From: Sclerodactyla briareus
Lineage: Eukaryota > Echinodermata > Holothuroidea > Dendrochirotida > Sclerodactylidae
DNA length: 64,000 nucleotides
Reading direction: 5' to 3'
NCBI GenBank assembly: GCA_026419785.1
Contig: JAODTK010000788.1
Coordinates: forward strand, 62,001 to 126,000
Part shown: positions 1 through 11,574 of the stretch, piece by piece
How positions within the stretch are numbered: position 1 is the stretch's first letter
Layout of the letters: every line of letters starts with the position of its first letter
Position numbers and translations under genes: made by a program
The notes under the pieces: model-generated
The model's database searches: none
Seen by the model: only the letters and a program-made list of their open reading frames with translations
What the model was told of the DNA's origin: nothing

Positions 1-337
1 GAAACATTTACAACCCGTTAAATAGCCTTATGAGGGAGAACATTCTGTCAGTGCGTACCCTTAACGACTTACTACATGCTTGATTACTGTAATGATGTTT
101 TTCGTTGCTGTTTTGTCTTTTTTTCGTTCGAATTCTGTACGACGTTCATCCAAAATTCATTGTATTGTAATTTGTTATGATGCATATGACAATAAACGCC
201 TATACTATACTGTACTATACTATTTATGCGACATTATTAATTACGTATAATGATTGCCTATGTGTGCTTGTTTCCCATTTCATTTTCATGATTCCGCTTC
301 CACCAAGGAACTTGCCTTCTTTATTTGATTCCAACTG

Positions 338-618
338 CAGCTCATTTAGACACTTGTTCTGTTTTATTCACGCGAATCCGTCATTTATGCAGCCATTTAG
401 ACACTTGTTCTCGTTGTCTTCACGTGAATCCGTCATTTAATGCAGCTCATTTAGACCTTGTTCATGTTGGTCTTCACGTGAATCCGCCATTTATGCAGCC
501 TTTCCAAAAAAATTTTTTTGGACACTTGTTCTCGTTGGTATTCCACGTGAATTCGGCGTTTATGCCGCTCATTTAGACACTTGTTCATGTTTGTATTCAC
601 TTGGAATCCGCCATTTAG
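338..618 (+). repeat. Tandem repeat, about 54-bp unit, 5 copies
   Basis: Five head-to-tail units share a core reading roughly CATTTAGACACTTGTTC, then a TTCACGTGAATCC stretch, then CATTTATGCAGC. The fourth unit is lengthened by a run of A and T near 508-520. Short open frames on both strands arise from the repeat period (54 is a multiple of three) and are not taken as genes. The first 337 bases of the window hold nothing recognised. Confidence 0.8.
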
Positions 619-2705
619 CATGTCACGGCGCATCCCGCTTCCGCACATTGGAATCCTAACCTCAAATTACCGTGGTCCATGCACAGATCATCTTTGACTG
701 GCACAGCCAACAGAAAAGAGGACAGGTCAAAACCCCACCACATAATTGGCGATTCCTGTCATGTTTCCTTCCCTGTTGTAGTTTTCAAGCAATCCCGTTG
801 CTAGTTCTGCTCCCTGTTTCCTAGTTGGTAAATGTGCATGTTTCGGATTGACTTTTGTATTGCATAGGGTCCCCAGTTTTACTCTCGTGACGATCCACTA
901 GCGGAATTGGGTCTCCTTTCCACACTCGACGGCTGAATTTTCTTGCTGAGATTGGGTTTCCTCCTGAATATACTAGATATAAGGTACCAAACTACATAAG
1001 TTAGTTTACATTGCCATTGTACTTCAACTAGGATTCCTAGATTCGTATGGGTGTGCGGGATAATGTGAAATGCCGTTTTTCGAGGCGAGAAATTTTTATT
1101 CTTTTCAGAGGGATTGAACTGCGGATGAGATGAAAAGGACAAAGGAATATCGAAACCAACCCTGATAAAGGACGTCAACTTGCTTCACGAGGAAGCAATT
1201 CCATAGAATCAATATCTGTGATCCCGTCATCACGCGGCATTGGTGCGCGCGGTATTTTTGCCTTCTCAGTAATTCCATATTCATCTGCCGTGAACTGTTG
1301 CTGCTGCGGGACTTGTTTTCATCTCTATAAACCAATTGCAGCTCATTTGCCCTATACGACATCTGCATCTATGCATCTTAGCCTTATAGTCTATATCGGG
1401 GTGTGGTGAAGGATATTGGGAAACACGTTGCTGGTAGCTATGCATGGCCTACTTCCCATGACTCTCTCAGAGACTTGGTCAATTCTGTAATGACGAGAAA
1501 GGAGAATGTGTAAGGGGCAGTTATCCGTAATCGGGTATGGGGTTTCTCGCGTGGTGTAGCGATGGATATCGGGTTAGTTCGTATTCCATACTCGGTGTTG
1601 ACACTCAACTTGTTGAAGTTTTAGATATTATCTCGTACGTAAGCTATATCTCACATTGGTATAGCTAAATCCACATACACTGTCTATAAATCGAACAACG
1701 AATTTCGTACGACTGACAGTAGTAACAGTTATTGTTCCCATGTGATCGCCGGATGAGCCTGGCAATTACTCGCTCACTCTTATTGTCGAGTGCCGGGAAT
1801 AACGGAGCATGCGCTTGAACTTCCCAAGTTTTAGGTTGATTCACACCTACACAATATACAAGCATTACATTCTCACATATTTACGCAGTGAACTATAACT
1901 GAAGCAATCGTGAACGTCTTGATAGCTGCGGACGGGGGCAAAATTCCTGTGGCGAATACACTGCATATGTTCTTCACCAATCCACATTTCATTTATTGTT
2001 CGTTCACATTTAGTTTGACCTTGACATCTGTCATAACTTGGAATGGTCTCTGAACATGTCTAAAAACCGCATTCAGCCTAATCAAATGCTATCCTTGCCC
2101 AGCACAAAGTACCCAACTAACTCATTCCTAGGCCTGTATATTAGCTATATATACCCAACAAAACTTTATTTTGTACCCAGCACAGCTCCTAGGCCTGTCG
2201 CATGAACATGGAAATCTCCCATTCCCTGTATTCCACCAACCTCAGTGCTGACAGACAAAATAAACAGTCCTTCGCCACACTAGCAGCCATGGCCTGCACC
2301 TCTGATGGAAATACTGTAAACAAAACACCACTCAGAGAGTTCAATGGGAGGGCTGTGGGAACAAATTGGGTATTTTTATTAGATTTAAATTATCTTAACC
2401 AATCTAATCTTACTATGCAAACAAAAATGTAACTCAGCTGAGCCAGTGGGATCTTCCCATCCCCCACCAAGTTTCAATCTGATCGCATGTACGGTTCAGA
2501 GGTTACGAATGAACGTGACGAACGAACGAACAGAACATGACGGAACGGAGACATGATGACTTGTAAAGCTGCCCACCCGCATCTAAAACGATATACAATA
2601 CAATACAATGTATTCAATATTCGCGAGTTGGAGTGACCCATAGTTACGGAAGCGGGATGCGACTTGACCTCACGAATGTGGATTCACGCGGGTACAAGAG
2701 AGCAG
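590..2705. repeat. Inverted repeat pair (590-642 and about 2650-2705)
   Basis: The sequence GCATCCCGCTTCCG near 628 reappears reverse-complemented near 2650-2663. The match extends with gaps through a GAATCC segment about 35 bases away in both arms. The left arm directly follows the 54-bp tandem repeat. The pair could be the ends of a non-autonomous element of about 2 kb, or two chance insertions of one repeat family in opposite directions. No target duplication was identified. Confidence 0.4.
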
Positions 2706-3217
2706 GATAAAACATGTTCCATAGCGGCAAAACAGCCAACTGACATGGATCGAGCACTGAATAGGCAATTACGTACCTTTTAGTTACCCACCTTTACCGT
2801 GTGAACCGATATTTCTCGCATCAGGAATATTGATGCTAGGATATCTTACTCATAAAGCAATTCACCGTCTTCATTCATGAGTTCCTAGATATTTGTTCCA
2901 TTACTTTCATTATCATTTCGATTCCTCCATAATACCATCCCCTTCGCAAAGAAGAGAGAGAAAGAACGAGTTTCTCATTGTTACCCGCACATCCGCATCC
3001 GCGTCTACGGAAAACTAGCCTTAGGGTTATATTTCAATCGACACTACCCATATGGTCTCATTCTTTGCTCTCCGACGCTGCTTCAATATTATACTTGTGG
3101 AGAGGGGCAGGACACTGTTCTCCGACGAGTTCACGGCAGCTAAATAATCTGACGATTCTCCGTTTTGCTACGGAAGATATTCTCAAATTCCCATGAATAT
3201 CATAACTTTATCTACAG
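646..3217. other. No gene recognised
   Basis: This stretch lies upstream of the first kinase exon. The exon with the kinase glycine loop and the beta-3 lysine should lie here or outside the window. I searched for a GxGxFG-type motif and for an AVK-type motif and saw neither in any frame. The short open frames present have no recognisable motif. Confidence 0.5.
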
Positions 3218-3399
3218 TCGGCACTTCTAATGAGTATAACGAGGATCTCTTGAACGAGATTAAGCTGTTAGCTGATGTCGGGGAACATCCCAACATTCTC
3301 AGCCTGGTCGCATGTTGTTCCATCACAGAGCCGATCTATCTTATCACAGAGTTCATGCCACACGGTGATCTTCGCAGATTTCTGAGAAAATGCAGAGAG
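3218..3399 (+). CDS. Receptor tyrosine kinase, exon with alpha-C helix to hinge
   Basis: This internal exon encodes about 60 residues of a tyrosine-kinase N-lobe. Visible are the alpha-C helix with its glutamate (LLNEIKLLADVG), the HPNILSLVACC segment typical of receptor tyrosine kinases, and the hinge (IYLITEFMPHGDLRRFL). An acceptor ATCTACAG precedes it and a donor GAG|GTAACT follows. It enters in phase 1 and leaves in phase 0, and the frame is intact. The family phosphorylates tyrosine on partner proteins at the cell surface. The next exon (6149) joins in frame. The missing upstream part should carry the ATP-binding loop and catalytic lysine. The subfamily cannot be fixed; the sequence resembles FGFR/VEGFR/RET-like and invertebrate-specific kinases. 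Confidence 0.88.
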
Positions 3400-3590
3400 G
3401 TAACTTGTTATCCCACCGGCTCAGAACAGCCGGATGAGATATTATAGTCAGTGCGCCAATTATTCACCTATTTACTGTCGTTGATTGTCATACAACGTTT
3501 TTAGGATAACAATGTAGTAGTTTGAGAACTATCCACCAGGGAGTCCCGTGGGTGCTGGGTGGTCCAATGATGGGGCCCCCAAAAGTGTCG

Positions 3591-3654
<64 letters not shown>

Positions 3655-4894
3655 GAGGGAAGAGAGAGAAGGGGGGGGTGCGTTTGCGAATCTGCGGAAT
3701 TTCTATGGTTATTCGCGAATACCTCCAGTTAGGAGTACCGAACATAATACACTTTTACAGAACGCCTGAATAGTCACAAAACACATCCTTCCTCTCGAAA
3801 TTAAACAAAAATTATTATTTCAAATCTCGTAACAATGTAACCAAGGCACAGACCACAACGATTTTTCCCCTCCTCATTTTGTGGGCCAAAGTTGGGGTTC
3901 CTTGAAGAGAGGAACAAAGTATCAAAACCAAGGAGAATTTTTATGAATATGTTTTTTTATGGTGTTGGTGAATTGCTGTTTCCACGCATAATTTTATATA
4001 TTCTCACTATTTGCAAAAAGATACTTGGAGATAGATACGTCTGAATAGTGTCACATGTTCAAGGAATGCCGAGATATCCTGCAACTCGGGAGGTGCCGTT
4101 GCATTTAATTGATCAGGTTCCATGGTGAAATGGGGATAAAAAAACTCTGCTCTGATAGGTTATTGTACCAATAAAATTGATAGCCTATTATGATTGTGTA
4201 TACTGATGGCTGATGGCTCAAAATGTCAACTGTAGGTGCCATCCTGTTATCCCCACAGCAAATCTTCCGAGGTATAGTAGGCGTAAAGTAAGGAATTATC
4301 TGTCCAATGCGGTAGTGAAACATTTTATGCATTTTCCCAAAAATAGAGGGGGTGAGATGGAGAGAAGGCGAGTAGGCCGGAAGCTGATGAAATATTGTCT
4401 AGCTAACGAGTTGTAAAAAGGAGTACCAAACCAAGGAAATCGCACATCGTAGTTTTATAGCCGCAGGATGATATGGATGGATATGATTTTTGTTACAAGT
4501 TTGCCCCTAGATCTTCTGCCTAGTTCCAGGAAAAGGACAACTAAATAATGGGACAGGTTGCAGTAGACCGGAACCGCAAACCTCCGTCTGACACCAGGAT
4601 AAAGCATGTGTCAACAGTCACGGCTCTAACGAACGTTTCAGGGTGTAATAGTGACGCATTCTGTTGATATATAAGCCGGCAATAAACACCTTAGTAACGA
4701 CATTGCTAGGTTTACCCTCTTATATAACTTGATCGGATATGTTTAGAGTATACCGTGTCAGAACCCTTGTGGAATCACTGGATGACAGCGATGGAGAAAT
4801 AATATCATCTGTAGGGTGTGAACGCCTGTAGTATGCATTCGATTCATGTGTTAGAAAATATTTCAATATCACAGTCGCCAGTCAGATCGCGTCG
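3400..4894 (+). other. Kinase intron, 5' part
   Basis: Intronic sequence with no second gene recognised. It carries the TG array listed separately. The open frames that cross the TG run on both strands are products of the dinucleotide repeat. Confidence 0.6.
3594..3652 (+). repeat. (TG)n microsatellite
   Basis: About 29 uninterrupted TG units, followed by a purine-rich stretch (GAGGGAAGAGAGAGAAGGGGGGG). It lies inside the kinase intron. Confidence 0.95.
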
Positions 4895-6122
4895 CCACAC
4901 CACCATATCGGAGAACAATCACGACGACACCACCAAAGCGGAAAGAAACCAATCCAGTACTACACCACCATAGCGGAAAGAACCAATCCAAGTACTACAC
5001 CACCATAGCGGGAAAATAGAAAACAATCCACGTACTACACCACCATAGCGGAAAGAAACCAATCCACGTAATACACCCACTATAGCGGAGGGAAAAAACC
5101 AATCCACGTACTACACACCATAGCGGAAGAAACCAATTCCACGTAATACACCACCATAGCGGAAAGGAAACCAATCACTACTACACCACCATAGCGGAAA
5201 TAGACGATCCAAGTACTACACACCATAGCGAAAGAAACCAATCCATTACTACACCACATAGCGGAAAAAACCCAATCCGTACTACACCACCATAGCGGAA
5301 AGAAAACCAATCAACGTACTACACCACCATTAGCGGACAGAAACCAATCACGTACTACACCACCATAGCGGAAAAGAAACATCCACGTACTACACCACCA
5401 TAGCGAAATAGACCGATCAAGTACTACACACCTAGACGGAAAGAAGAAAAGAAAACCAATCATTACTACACCCCATAGCGGAAAGGGGGGGGAAAACCAA
5501 TCCACGTACTACACCACCATAGCGGAAATAGACCGTCCACGTTACTACACCACCAAAGCGGAAAGAAACCAATCCACTTACTACAACCCCATAGCGGAAA
5601 CAGAAGAAACCAACTCCAACGTACCACCACATAGCGGGAAAAGAAACCCGATCCACGGGAATACACCACCATAGCGAAATAGACGATCCACGTACTACAC
5701 CACCATAGCGGACAGAAACAATCCACGTACTCACCCCCATAGCGGAAATAGACGATCCACGTACTACACCACCATAGCGGAAATAGACCGATCAACGTAC
5801 TACACACCATAGCGGAAATGGACCGATCACGTACACACCACCATAGCGGAAATAACCGATCCACGTACCACACCAACATAACGGAAAATATAGACCGATC
5901 ACGTACTACACCCACAATAGCCGGAAATAGACCATCCACGTGCAACCCCACCATAGCGGAAATAGACGATCCAGACTGCACCACCTAGCGGAAATAGACC
6001 ATCACGTACTACCAAAAAAACCACCCGAGCGGAAATAGACCGATCCACGTACACACCACCATAGCGGAAATAGACCGTCCACGTCACTACACCCATAGCG
6101 GAAATCAGACCAATCCACGTAC
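4895..6122. repeat. Minisatellite, about 36-bp unit, about 34 copies
   Basis: The unit reads roughly CACCACCATAGCGGAAA, then a variable part, then TCCACGTACTA. Two variants occur: one with AGAAACCAA dominates the left half and one with TAGACCGA dominates the right half, with some mixing. Most copies differ by one-base gains or losses. Because 36 is a multiple of three, the minus strand reads as long frames of repeated tryptophan, glycine and valine residues; these are not proteins. The array ends 26 bases before the exon at 6149, just outside its polypyrimidine tract. Confidence 0.95.
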
Positions 6123-6148
6123 TAATTCATTTTCTCTTCTCTCAACAG

Positions 6149-6232
6149 AAAGACGACGAAAGCAGAGATTCAATTTACGAAAGCGATCAAAACAAACAGC
6201 TGATTATTGCTCGGGACATCGCCATGGGTATG
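6149..6232 (+). CDS. Receptor tyrosine kinase, kinase-insert exon
   Basis: An 84-bp exon, phase 0 at both ends, with an intact frame of 28 residues. It begins KDDESRDSIYESDQNKQ and ends LIIARDIAMGM. The first part corresponds to the insert between the kinase lobes; it is acidic and contains one tyrosine (SIYES) that could be a phosphorylation site. The second part is the start of the alpha-E helix (ARDIAMGM) that precedes the catalytic loop. The acceptor is a strong polypyrimidine tract ending CTCAACAG, and the donor is ATG|GTAGGT. It joins the 3218-3399 exon in frame. Confidence 0.88.
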
Positions 6233-6795
6233 GTAGGTAACCATCCCCAGTACCTGGTCACACTAAGATGGTGTTTCCCGATCCCATTTAGTTGGTTTCT
6301 GTTTTAACGTGGGAGAAATGTGTAGCGAAGACAGGAGGTTTACTGGCATAGATTGAAGTACAAGCAACGCCTCCGTTCAGAGAGGGTACCTCCTGGTATT
6401 CCGGAGATCTGATCAGTTGAAAAAAACAGCGAGCAGAACGTACATAAAACACTCAAATTTACAATTTGAACTCGCTGATTACTTCATTTTACGCATATCT
6501 TGCTTGACAATAACGTTTCACACCCGTGTTGTGAAAGTCTGGGGTATATCTCTTCTCTCGCAATTTGGAAGGTGTTTTTTGCCAACAAATGGTTGTATGC
6601 TCCGCGCAAAACCATAGATGAGCTCCGTCTGGAACAGTCCGGTTTGTCTCATTGTGATCTGAGAGTCAGCACATACATCTCCACCAGTTTCATAGGATTT
6701 GCACGGAGCCCATTGCCCATGTGGACCGCAAGATGGAAGAATATGGCCAATGTCATAGATTAAGGTTTTATTTTTCACGTTAACTGCATCGACAG

Positions 6796-7011
6796 GCGTT
6801 CATCCAAGAAAAACGGTTCTATCACGGGGATCTGGCAGCTCGTAACGTCCCTTGTCGGAGAAGGGATGTCCATTAAGGTATCTGACTTTGGGCTTGCTGA
6901 TGACGTCTAACACCAGAGGGTACAAGAGACGAGCAGCCGCTCAGAAGATACCATCAAATGGTGCAGCCTCGAGGCTATTCTCAACGGGGTCTGCTCGTCT
7001 GAAGGAGACGT
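6796..7011 (+). CDS. Receptor tyrosine kinase, catalytic and activation loop exon (frame broken)
   Basis: This exon encodes the catalytic loop YHGDLAARN, beta-7/8 (VLVGEGMSIKV), the SDFGLADDV magnesium-binding motif, an activation-loop segment with GYKR, then IKWCSLEAILNGVCSSEGDV. The acceptor is ATCGACAG and the donor is GACGT|GTGAGT. The catalytic aspartate and asparagine and the DFG are kept. The usual HRD arginine is glycine (HGD), and the usual APE is SLE. The conserved motifs fall in different frames, with at least three shifts: one after AARNV (an extra C near 6849-6851), one near 6907 with an apparent TAA, and one between GYKR and IKW. These may be sequencing errors or decay; the splice sites are intact. 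Confidence 0.85.
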
Positions 7012-8399
7012 GTGAGTGTATGAATAATTCATAAATAAAACGATTACAGGTTCAAAACACGACCTGAAATTTCTATACGACCTTCTCCTCTAACGTTAGG
7101 CTCATTCAGTGGATCACGAAATATTGTCATCCTCCTTACCGACTGGCTAAATCCGAAACTCGTGGGATCCCAGCTGCCTCTATAAGGTCTATAGCAGATG
7201 GTCCGGTTAGGACAGAACATTCTGTTGATCGTAAATATATAGAGAAATTGAGTCCGTATGACTCGAAACATTCCAATTTATAACTATGAATTGCCCGCTG
7301 AATGAATCCCAGCCAACAGTCCACTTTTGTCCAGAATGGGCACAAATTGGGCTCCCGTTTTGGCCCCAATCGGGCCCCCATACTAGGCGGTGGGCCGAAG
7401 GCTTGAATTAACTCAAAATTGAGGTTGTCTGACCACCCGAAAGGGGCCCACAAAAACTTGTATTAGATGAAAGGTAATGATGTCGGAACAACATACCGTT
7501 ACTGCAGTTCACAAGCACAACCCGGGTGCATGATTGAACGCGGTGGGGGCGTTGAATAGGGCCATTCTAAATGGGGGTTCGACGGAGTAAAAATTCAGAC
7601 CGTATTCGTTTTTTATTTATTTATTAAGTTTGTTGTGATACCGCGACAGTTTTGACCGTAGCACAGAAACTCAATAATTATGTATTTCGGAATTATATAC
7701 AAAACATTTACCTAGTTCTACCTATAAGAGGATTGAAAACAGGGGGCCGGGGGGGTGGTATAGGCGGGAATCAATGGTCTACTAAGTGCAATACGAGTGC
7801 AAGTTTGTACGATGAGCGACATTATGTATCTTGGCAGTGAAAATGTAGAAAACTAAACTAAAAAAAAAAAAGACCTACAGGTTGTTTCATTGCTAGGCAA
7901 GGGTACTGAATGTAATTGATGGGACAGCGGGTGGGGATAGAGGTTTGACAGACGGACATTGGTTATTATACAACATTTGCGGGTTCCATACTTAACAATC
8001 CAAAACTTGACATACCGCCGATACTAACAGAGGGCACAACGCCATGCCAGTTAATGTCCCACCTAGACAGTGGCGCCACAAGAGGGGGGGTCAGGGCGGG
8101 CAGCCGCTCCTAATAATTCAGGATGGGGCAACGAAGGTAGGTCTGACCGGGATTTTTGTGAAAAAACAGCAAACAGAAATAAGTTGAGAATGTTATGCCA
8201 ACAGAGGTTTTCCGCCCGAAGCAAGAGGCCAGCAATTCACTAGGCCCCCCCTCCTCTCCCCTCTCCGATACTTCACTTACGCTCACCTGAAACCCTGCAG
8301 TACGGTATGGTACAGACAGGCACGCCTAGGTCACAATTATTGCCACATTAAGCTACAGACACAGCCCCTGGGGTATATCATTTGAGGTATGCCACTGGC
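7012..8399. other. Kinase intron: no gene recognised, TGGGCC-type repeat fragment
   Basis: Part of the 4.6-kb kinase intron. Around 7310-7450 is a segment rich in GGGCCC and TTGGGC words that resembles the segment at 10890-11200, so both look like copies of one dispersed repeat. The rest, including a short run of A near 7860 and G-runs near 8085, shows nothing I can name. Confidence 0.4.
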
Positions 8400-8835
8400 G
8401 TCTGGTCAGCGCGCCCACATTAAGTACAAATGATGGTTTTTAGGGTACGCCAACTGATGAAATTCCTTGGAATATGACACCACTGGAACAACACCAAACA
8501 AGCGGCTCCTTTCCCATTTTTGCGAGATGAGCGAAACGTGATTGATGTCTCCAGCAAAGATGCACACGTCTGGTACACACATGTAGATAGTGTGGTGAAG
8601 GTGGAGAGGAGTCAACAGGGATAGAGTGGATGCTGGTGAACCACCCAAGGCACTGCTCAGATAGTCCATACCTATTCCTAAGGAGTGTGAACAGGGTGTT
8701 GTGATCGATGGAATCAAAGGCAGCACTGAGGCCAAGGAGACACAATATCGTTATTTGCTGATTGTCAATGGCGTTGAAAATGTCGGAACGGACTTTGAAT
8801 AAAAAGTTTTCCGTGCTATGGTTCTGTTTGTAAAG
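8400..8835 (-). mobile_element. LINE-type reverse transcriptase fragment
   Basis: Read on the minus strand, this stretch contains the reverse transcriptase segment KVRSDIFNAIDNQQ, then LLGLSAAFDSIDHNTLF, LLRNRYGLSEQCLGWF, and downstream a GVIFQGISSVGVP segment. This matches the palm region of non-LTR retrotransposons, where the AFDxIDH aspartate coordinates metal for DNA synthesis from RNA. The frame changes at about 8800 and again after the GWF segment. The YxDD box, the endonuclease and the ends are absent, so it is a short dead fragment. Clade (CR1, Rex or similar) cannot be assigned. Confidence 0.85.
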
Positions 8836-10368
8836 CAGAGTTATGTGGGCATTTCAGTTTTCAGCAGTACAGTGATGATCGTATCGGCTGTATCACACTG
8901 TTGTGGGGGCCTGGCGGAAAGGACCCATGCACATAGTTGGTAACGGGCCAAGGTTGGCGATTCTGCAGGAGTCTCCAGAGGCTTTAAAATTCTGCTGCTT
9001 AATGTTCTTTAAAAAAAATAACGCCGTTTTGGAGCTGACAAAGGCTTTTTCCGGTTATCTGAGAGCCCTAGTTGTTCAAACAATAGTTCCGCGCCAACAT
9101 ATTGCAACACTCCTCTTCGATAGTCACATCCTAAGTTTCCCCGTCAAAATAATATTGGTTCCAACTGGGATAGGCTCTCGACGCCCCTGCAAATGCTGGC
9201 AAATGTCATGAACATTGTCACTACGTTACATGTAGTCTGATAAAGCATTGTTCAGTTTCAGACCTAACAAGAACAATGGAACGATTGATGAGAATACAAT
9301 GCTGGTTGCAGTGTGGATTAACATGTTAGGGGAGCATGGACGTGTTGGAAGAGCACGGGCTGGGGAACGGGAAGGTGGGGCGAGACACCAGAAGATTCGA
9401 TGGGACAGTCGAATCTGAAAGCTGGGGGATCGAGGGCCATTGGGGGAGGGGGGACTTAAAACAGTGGAGAGGTAAAACCCACGATAATCAATATACATGG
9501 GGAATTTCCCCAAGTTGTGGGTCGCAACCCCCCCACACACACACACCCCGATCACACTTTCACCCCAAGGCAAGCCCGGGTGGCTGCGCCCTTCGGCTAT
9601 CTAAAACGTTTCCGTACCGTGTTTAAACATTTTCGAGTGTTCCAAAAACTCTTAATCAATATAAATGTCGGTGTGAAGGGACAGGATGGCTCTAGGGAAT
9701 AGAATAATCAAATTCCACATCAGTAAATTGTAAGTTATTCAAAACACCTCTCGAGACTTTCGCAAACGTGTTAACACATTTCGTAAAAATATGTCCAAAA
9801 CACATTCAGAAACAGTTGGCATAGTTTATAAACTATTACTGATGACAAAACATGAAATTGAAACATGAAGCAGCCCCCTAACACACGAAAAAGTGGATAT
9901 AACTGACACCCTTCCCCAGCACTATCACTAACTTGTATCACCTTCACCGTCAAATACGCTTTAAAAAAAAAACATCACTCAGTTAAAAGTGAACAAGTAG
10001 AAAAAAGGGTCTCTAGAGTCCTTGCCCAGTCCTCCTTTGTACGGTACGCTTCACAAACCTAACAATAGTCTTGAGGCACGCGAACTCATAGTCCTGGTTA
10101 CGGATTAGCCTCTACCAAGAGGTGGGATTCGAACATACAAAGAAAGGATTCTGTCCGTTCCGCGTTGAACAGTGTTGCCACGACACAGCTGACAGAAACG
10201 GGGCGTCAGAAATTATAGTACTCTCACCCTCATTGATCTTCACAAAGCCTCCACTTATCTTCTCAATTATCTTTATTGCCCGTTACATTTCTTGCATACT
10301 GTGCACTGGTGGTGTGTTGTTGTAGTAAACACTCTTTTGAAAGCTGCCATTGCGCCGGAACTGCTTAC
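8836..10368. other. Kinase intron: no gene recognised
   Basis: No coding motif was found. There is a short CA-rich patch near 9531-9545. At about 10130-10205 the minus strand has a weak tRNA-like pattern with a GTTCGAATCCC box-B-like word; it may be the head of an old SINE, but no complete cloverleaf is visible. Confidence 0.35.
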
Positions 10369-10572
10369 CTGCTCCAGGTCGCAATTTTGATGCCTGACGA
10401 TAAAATCTTTGGCACGCCTGATCCCCTTCTAATTTGCCCCATTTTACCGTGAATTCTATAATCCTAGACCAGGATTCGGTGTTGTGAAGCCGATTATATT
10501 TTGTGGTCTTGTCGGAAAAATGCGCATTAAACACCGCAAAACAGGAGTATCGTCGTCACTGGAGGCCGCCAT
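10369..10572 (-). CDS. Putative first coding exon of an unknown gene (one frameshift)
   Basis: On the minus strand an ATG in the context AAAGGATGGCGGCC opens a frame beginning MAASSDDDTPVLR. After an apparent one-base loss this continues as FNAHFSDKTTKYNRL and a basic, aromatic-rich segment ending RQASKLRPGAG, directly before a strong donor GCAG|GTAAGC. The exon would end in phase 1. I do not recognise the product. Short N-terminal exons of this kind occur in repeated invertebrate proteins of unknown function, so it could belong to a transposon-like gene rather than a host gene. The downstream exons were not found. It lies inside the kinase intron on the opposite strand. Confidence 0.4.
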
Positions 10573-10690
10573 CCTTTACTAGTGTTGCGATGTTGATCGG
10601 CTCGTGATTGGTCGATAGTTCAGCTGACCCTATAATCGCCCACTGATTGGTTGGAGGTGTTCGGAGGAAATATTAGGAAAAATTCCGGAA
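10573..10690 (-). promoter_or_regulatory. Promoter-like segment with two CCAAT boxes
   Basis: Directly upstream of the minus-strand ATG at 10572, the + strand reads GTGATTGGTC near 10604 and CTGATTGGTTGG near 10643. These are CCAAT boxes on the minus strand. The start codon lies in a GATGGCGGCC word like the YY1/TISU initiator element of short-leader animal mRNAs. No TATA box is seen. The assignment is an inference from motif spacing. Confidence 0.4.
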
Positions 10691-11574
10691 ATAACGAAAG
10701 TTTAAACCTTAAAAACTCATTCCTGTACCCGAGTCGGGCTTGTGAAGATTAATTACATTCCTAAAACTACACATACATTCACATATGCCAAAAAATAATC
10801 GAGCCCCTTCTTGGGGGTCATACAACAAGCGAACAAGCGAATTCAGACCTTCGGCCCACTGCCTATGCAAAGTTGTCACAGGAGGCTGCTGCGCCGATTG
10901 GGTCAACCAATTGGGTGATTATCGGGCCCACATTGTCTACCGTCAAAAATCTTGTCTACCGACAACAAAATCCGAGTTTGGGCTCGACAGGGCCCACATT
11001 GGGGAACCTGTTCACGGGAGAAAAAAAAAAAAAAAAAAAAAACATTATTCACTGAACATACTCTTCAGGACTGACAAAAAGCCACCGGGTCCAACTTCGA
11101 ATATATATTATGTAATGACATTTTCACATACCAACTAGGGCCAAGTTTGAACCCAAGTCTTGGCCCGAGCCCAGCTAAGAATCCCAATCTTGGCCCGAAC
11201 AGACATGATACCTGGGATACGAGGAGGAATTAAGCTGTATGATGAGATGGAAAGCTGTAGAGAGCTATTAGATTGATTCATGAGGAATCAGTATCCCATA
11301 GAATGTTTCTGAAGGAATTATATATATGTGTTATTTTGCCAACCGAGCGTTCGCTCCATTTTATGCGGATGATTACTCGTCGATGAGAAACCATCAAATC
11401 TCCATCTCTGCAAGCTAATCACATCCTTCTCAGCCACTCTCCACGTTTAAATATCGCTTGAATTCGACTCAATGGTACGTAATGTCGCACCTCGCATCCA
11501 TTCTGGAATCCTACCCTAACTAATACGTGTGTGCTGAATGAAACTGATCAATCAATCAATCCTCTCAATCGCAG
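10690..11574. repeat. Dispersed repeat with GGGCCC words and an A-run
   Basis: About 10890-11200 repeats words such as CGGGCCCACATTG, GGGCCCACATTGGGG and TTGGCCCGA at short intervals, like the segment at 7310-7450. An A-run occupies about 11021-11041. The remainder up to the exon at 11575 is intron sequence without a recognised feature. Confidence 0.4.

Noticed and set aside
1420..1520. Kinase N-lobe exon (GVVKDIGKHVAG)
   Set aside because: No glycine-loop spacing, no following AVK lysine, and a stop directly upstream without an acceptor.
3488..3769. Frames on both strands with poly-His/Thr or poly-Val/Cys
   Set aside because: Translation of the (TG)n microsatellite.
4919..6096. Long minus-strand frames of up to 172 codons rich in W, G, V and Y
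   Set aside because: They lie wholly in the 36-bp minisatellite; the period is a multiple of three, so the frame stays open by construction.
8066..8400. A short hAT-type element from CAGTGGCG (8068) to CCACTG (8397)
   Set aside because: Only seven terminal bases match and the flanking 8 bases are not duplicated.
10125..10205. Possible tRNA gene on the minus strand
   Set aside because: Only a box-B-like word is clear; no consistent cloverleaf or acceptor pairing, so at most an old SINE head.
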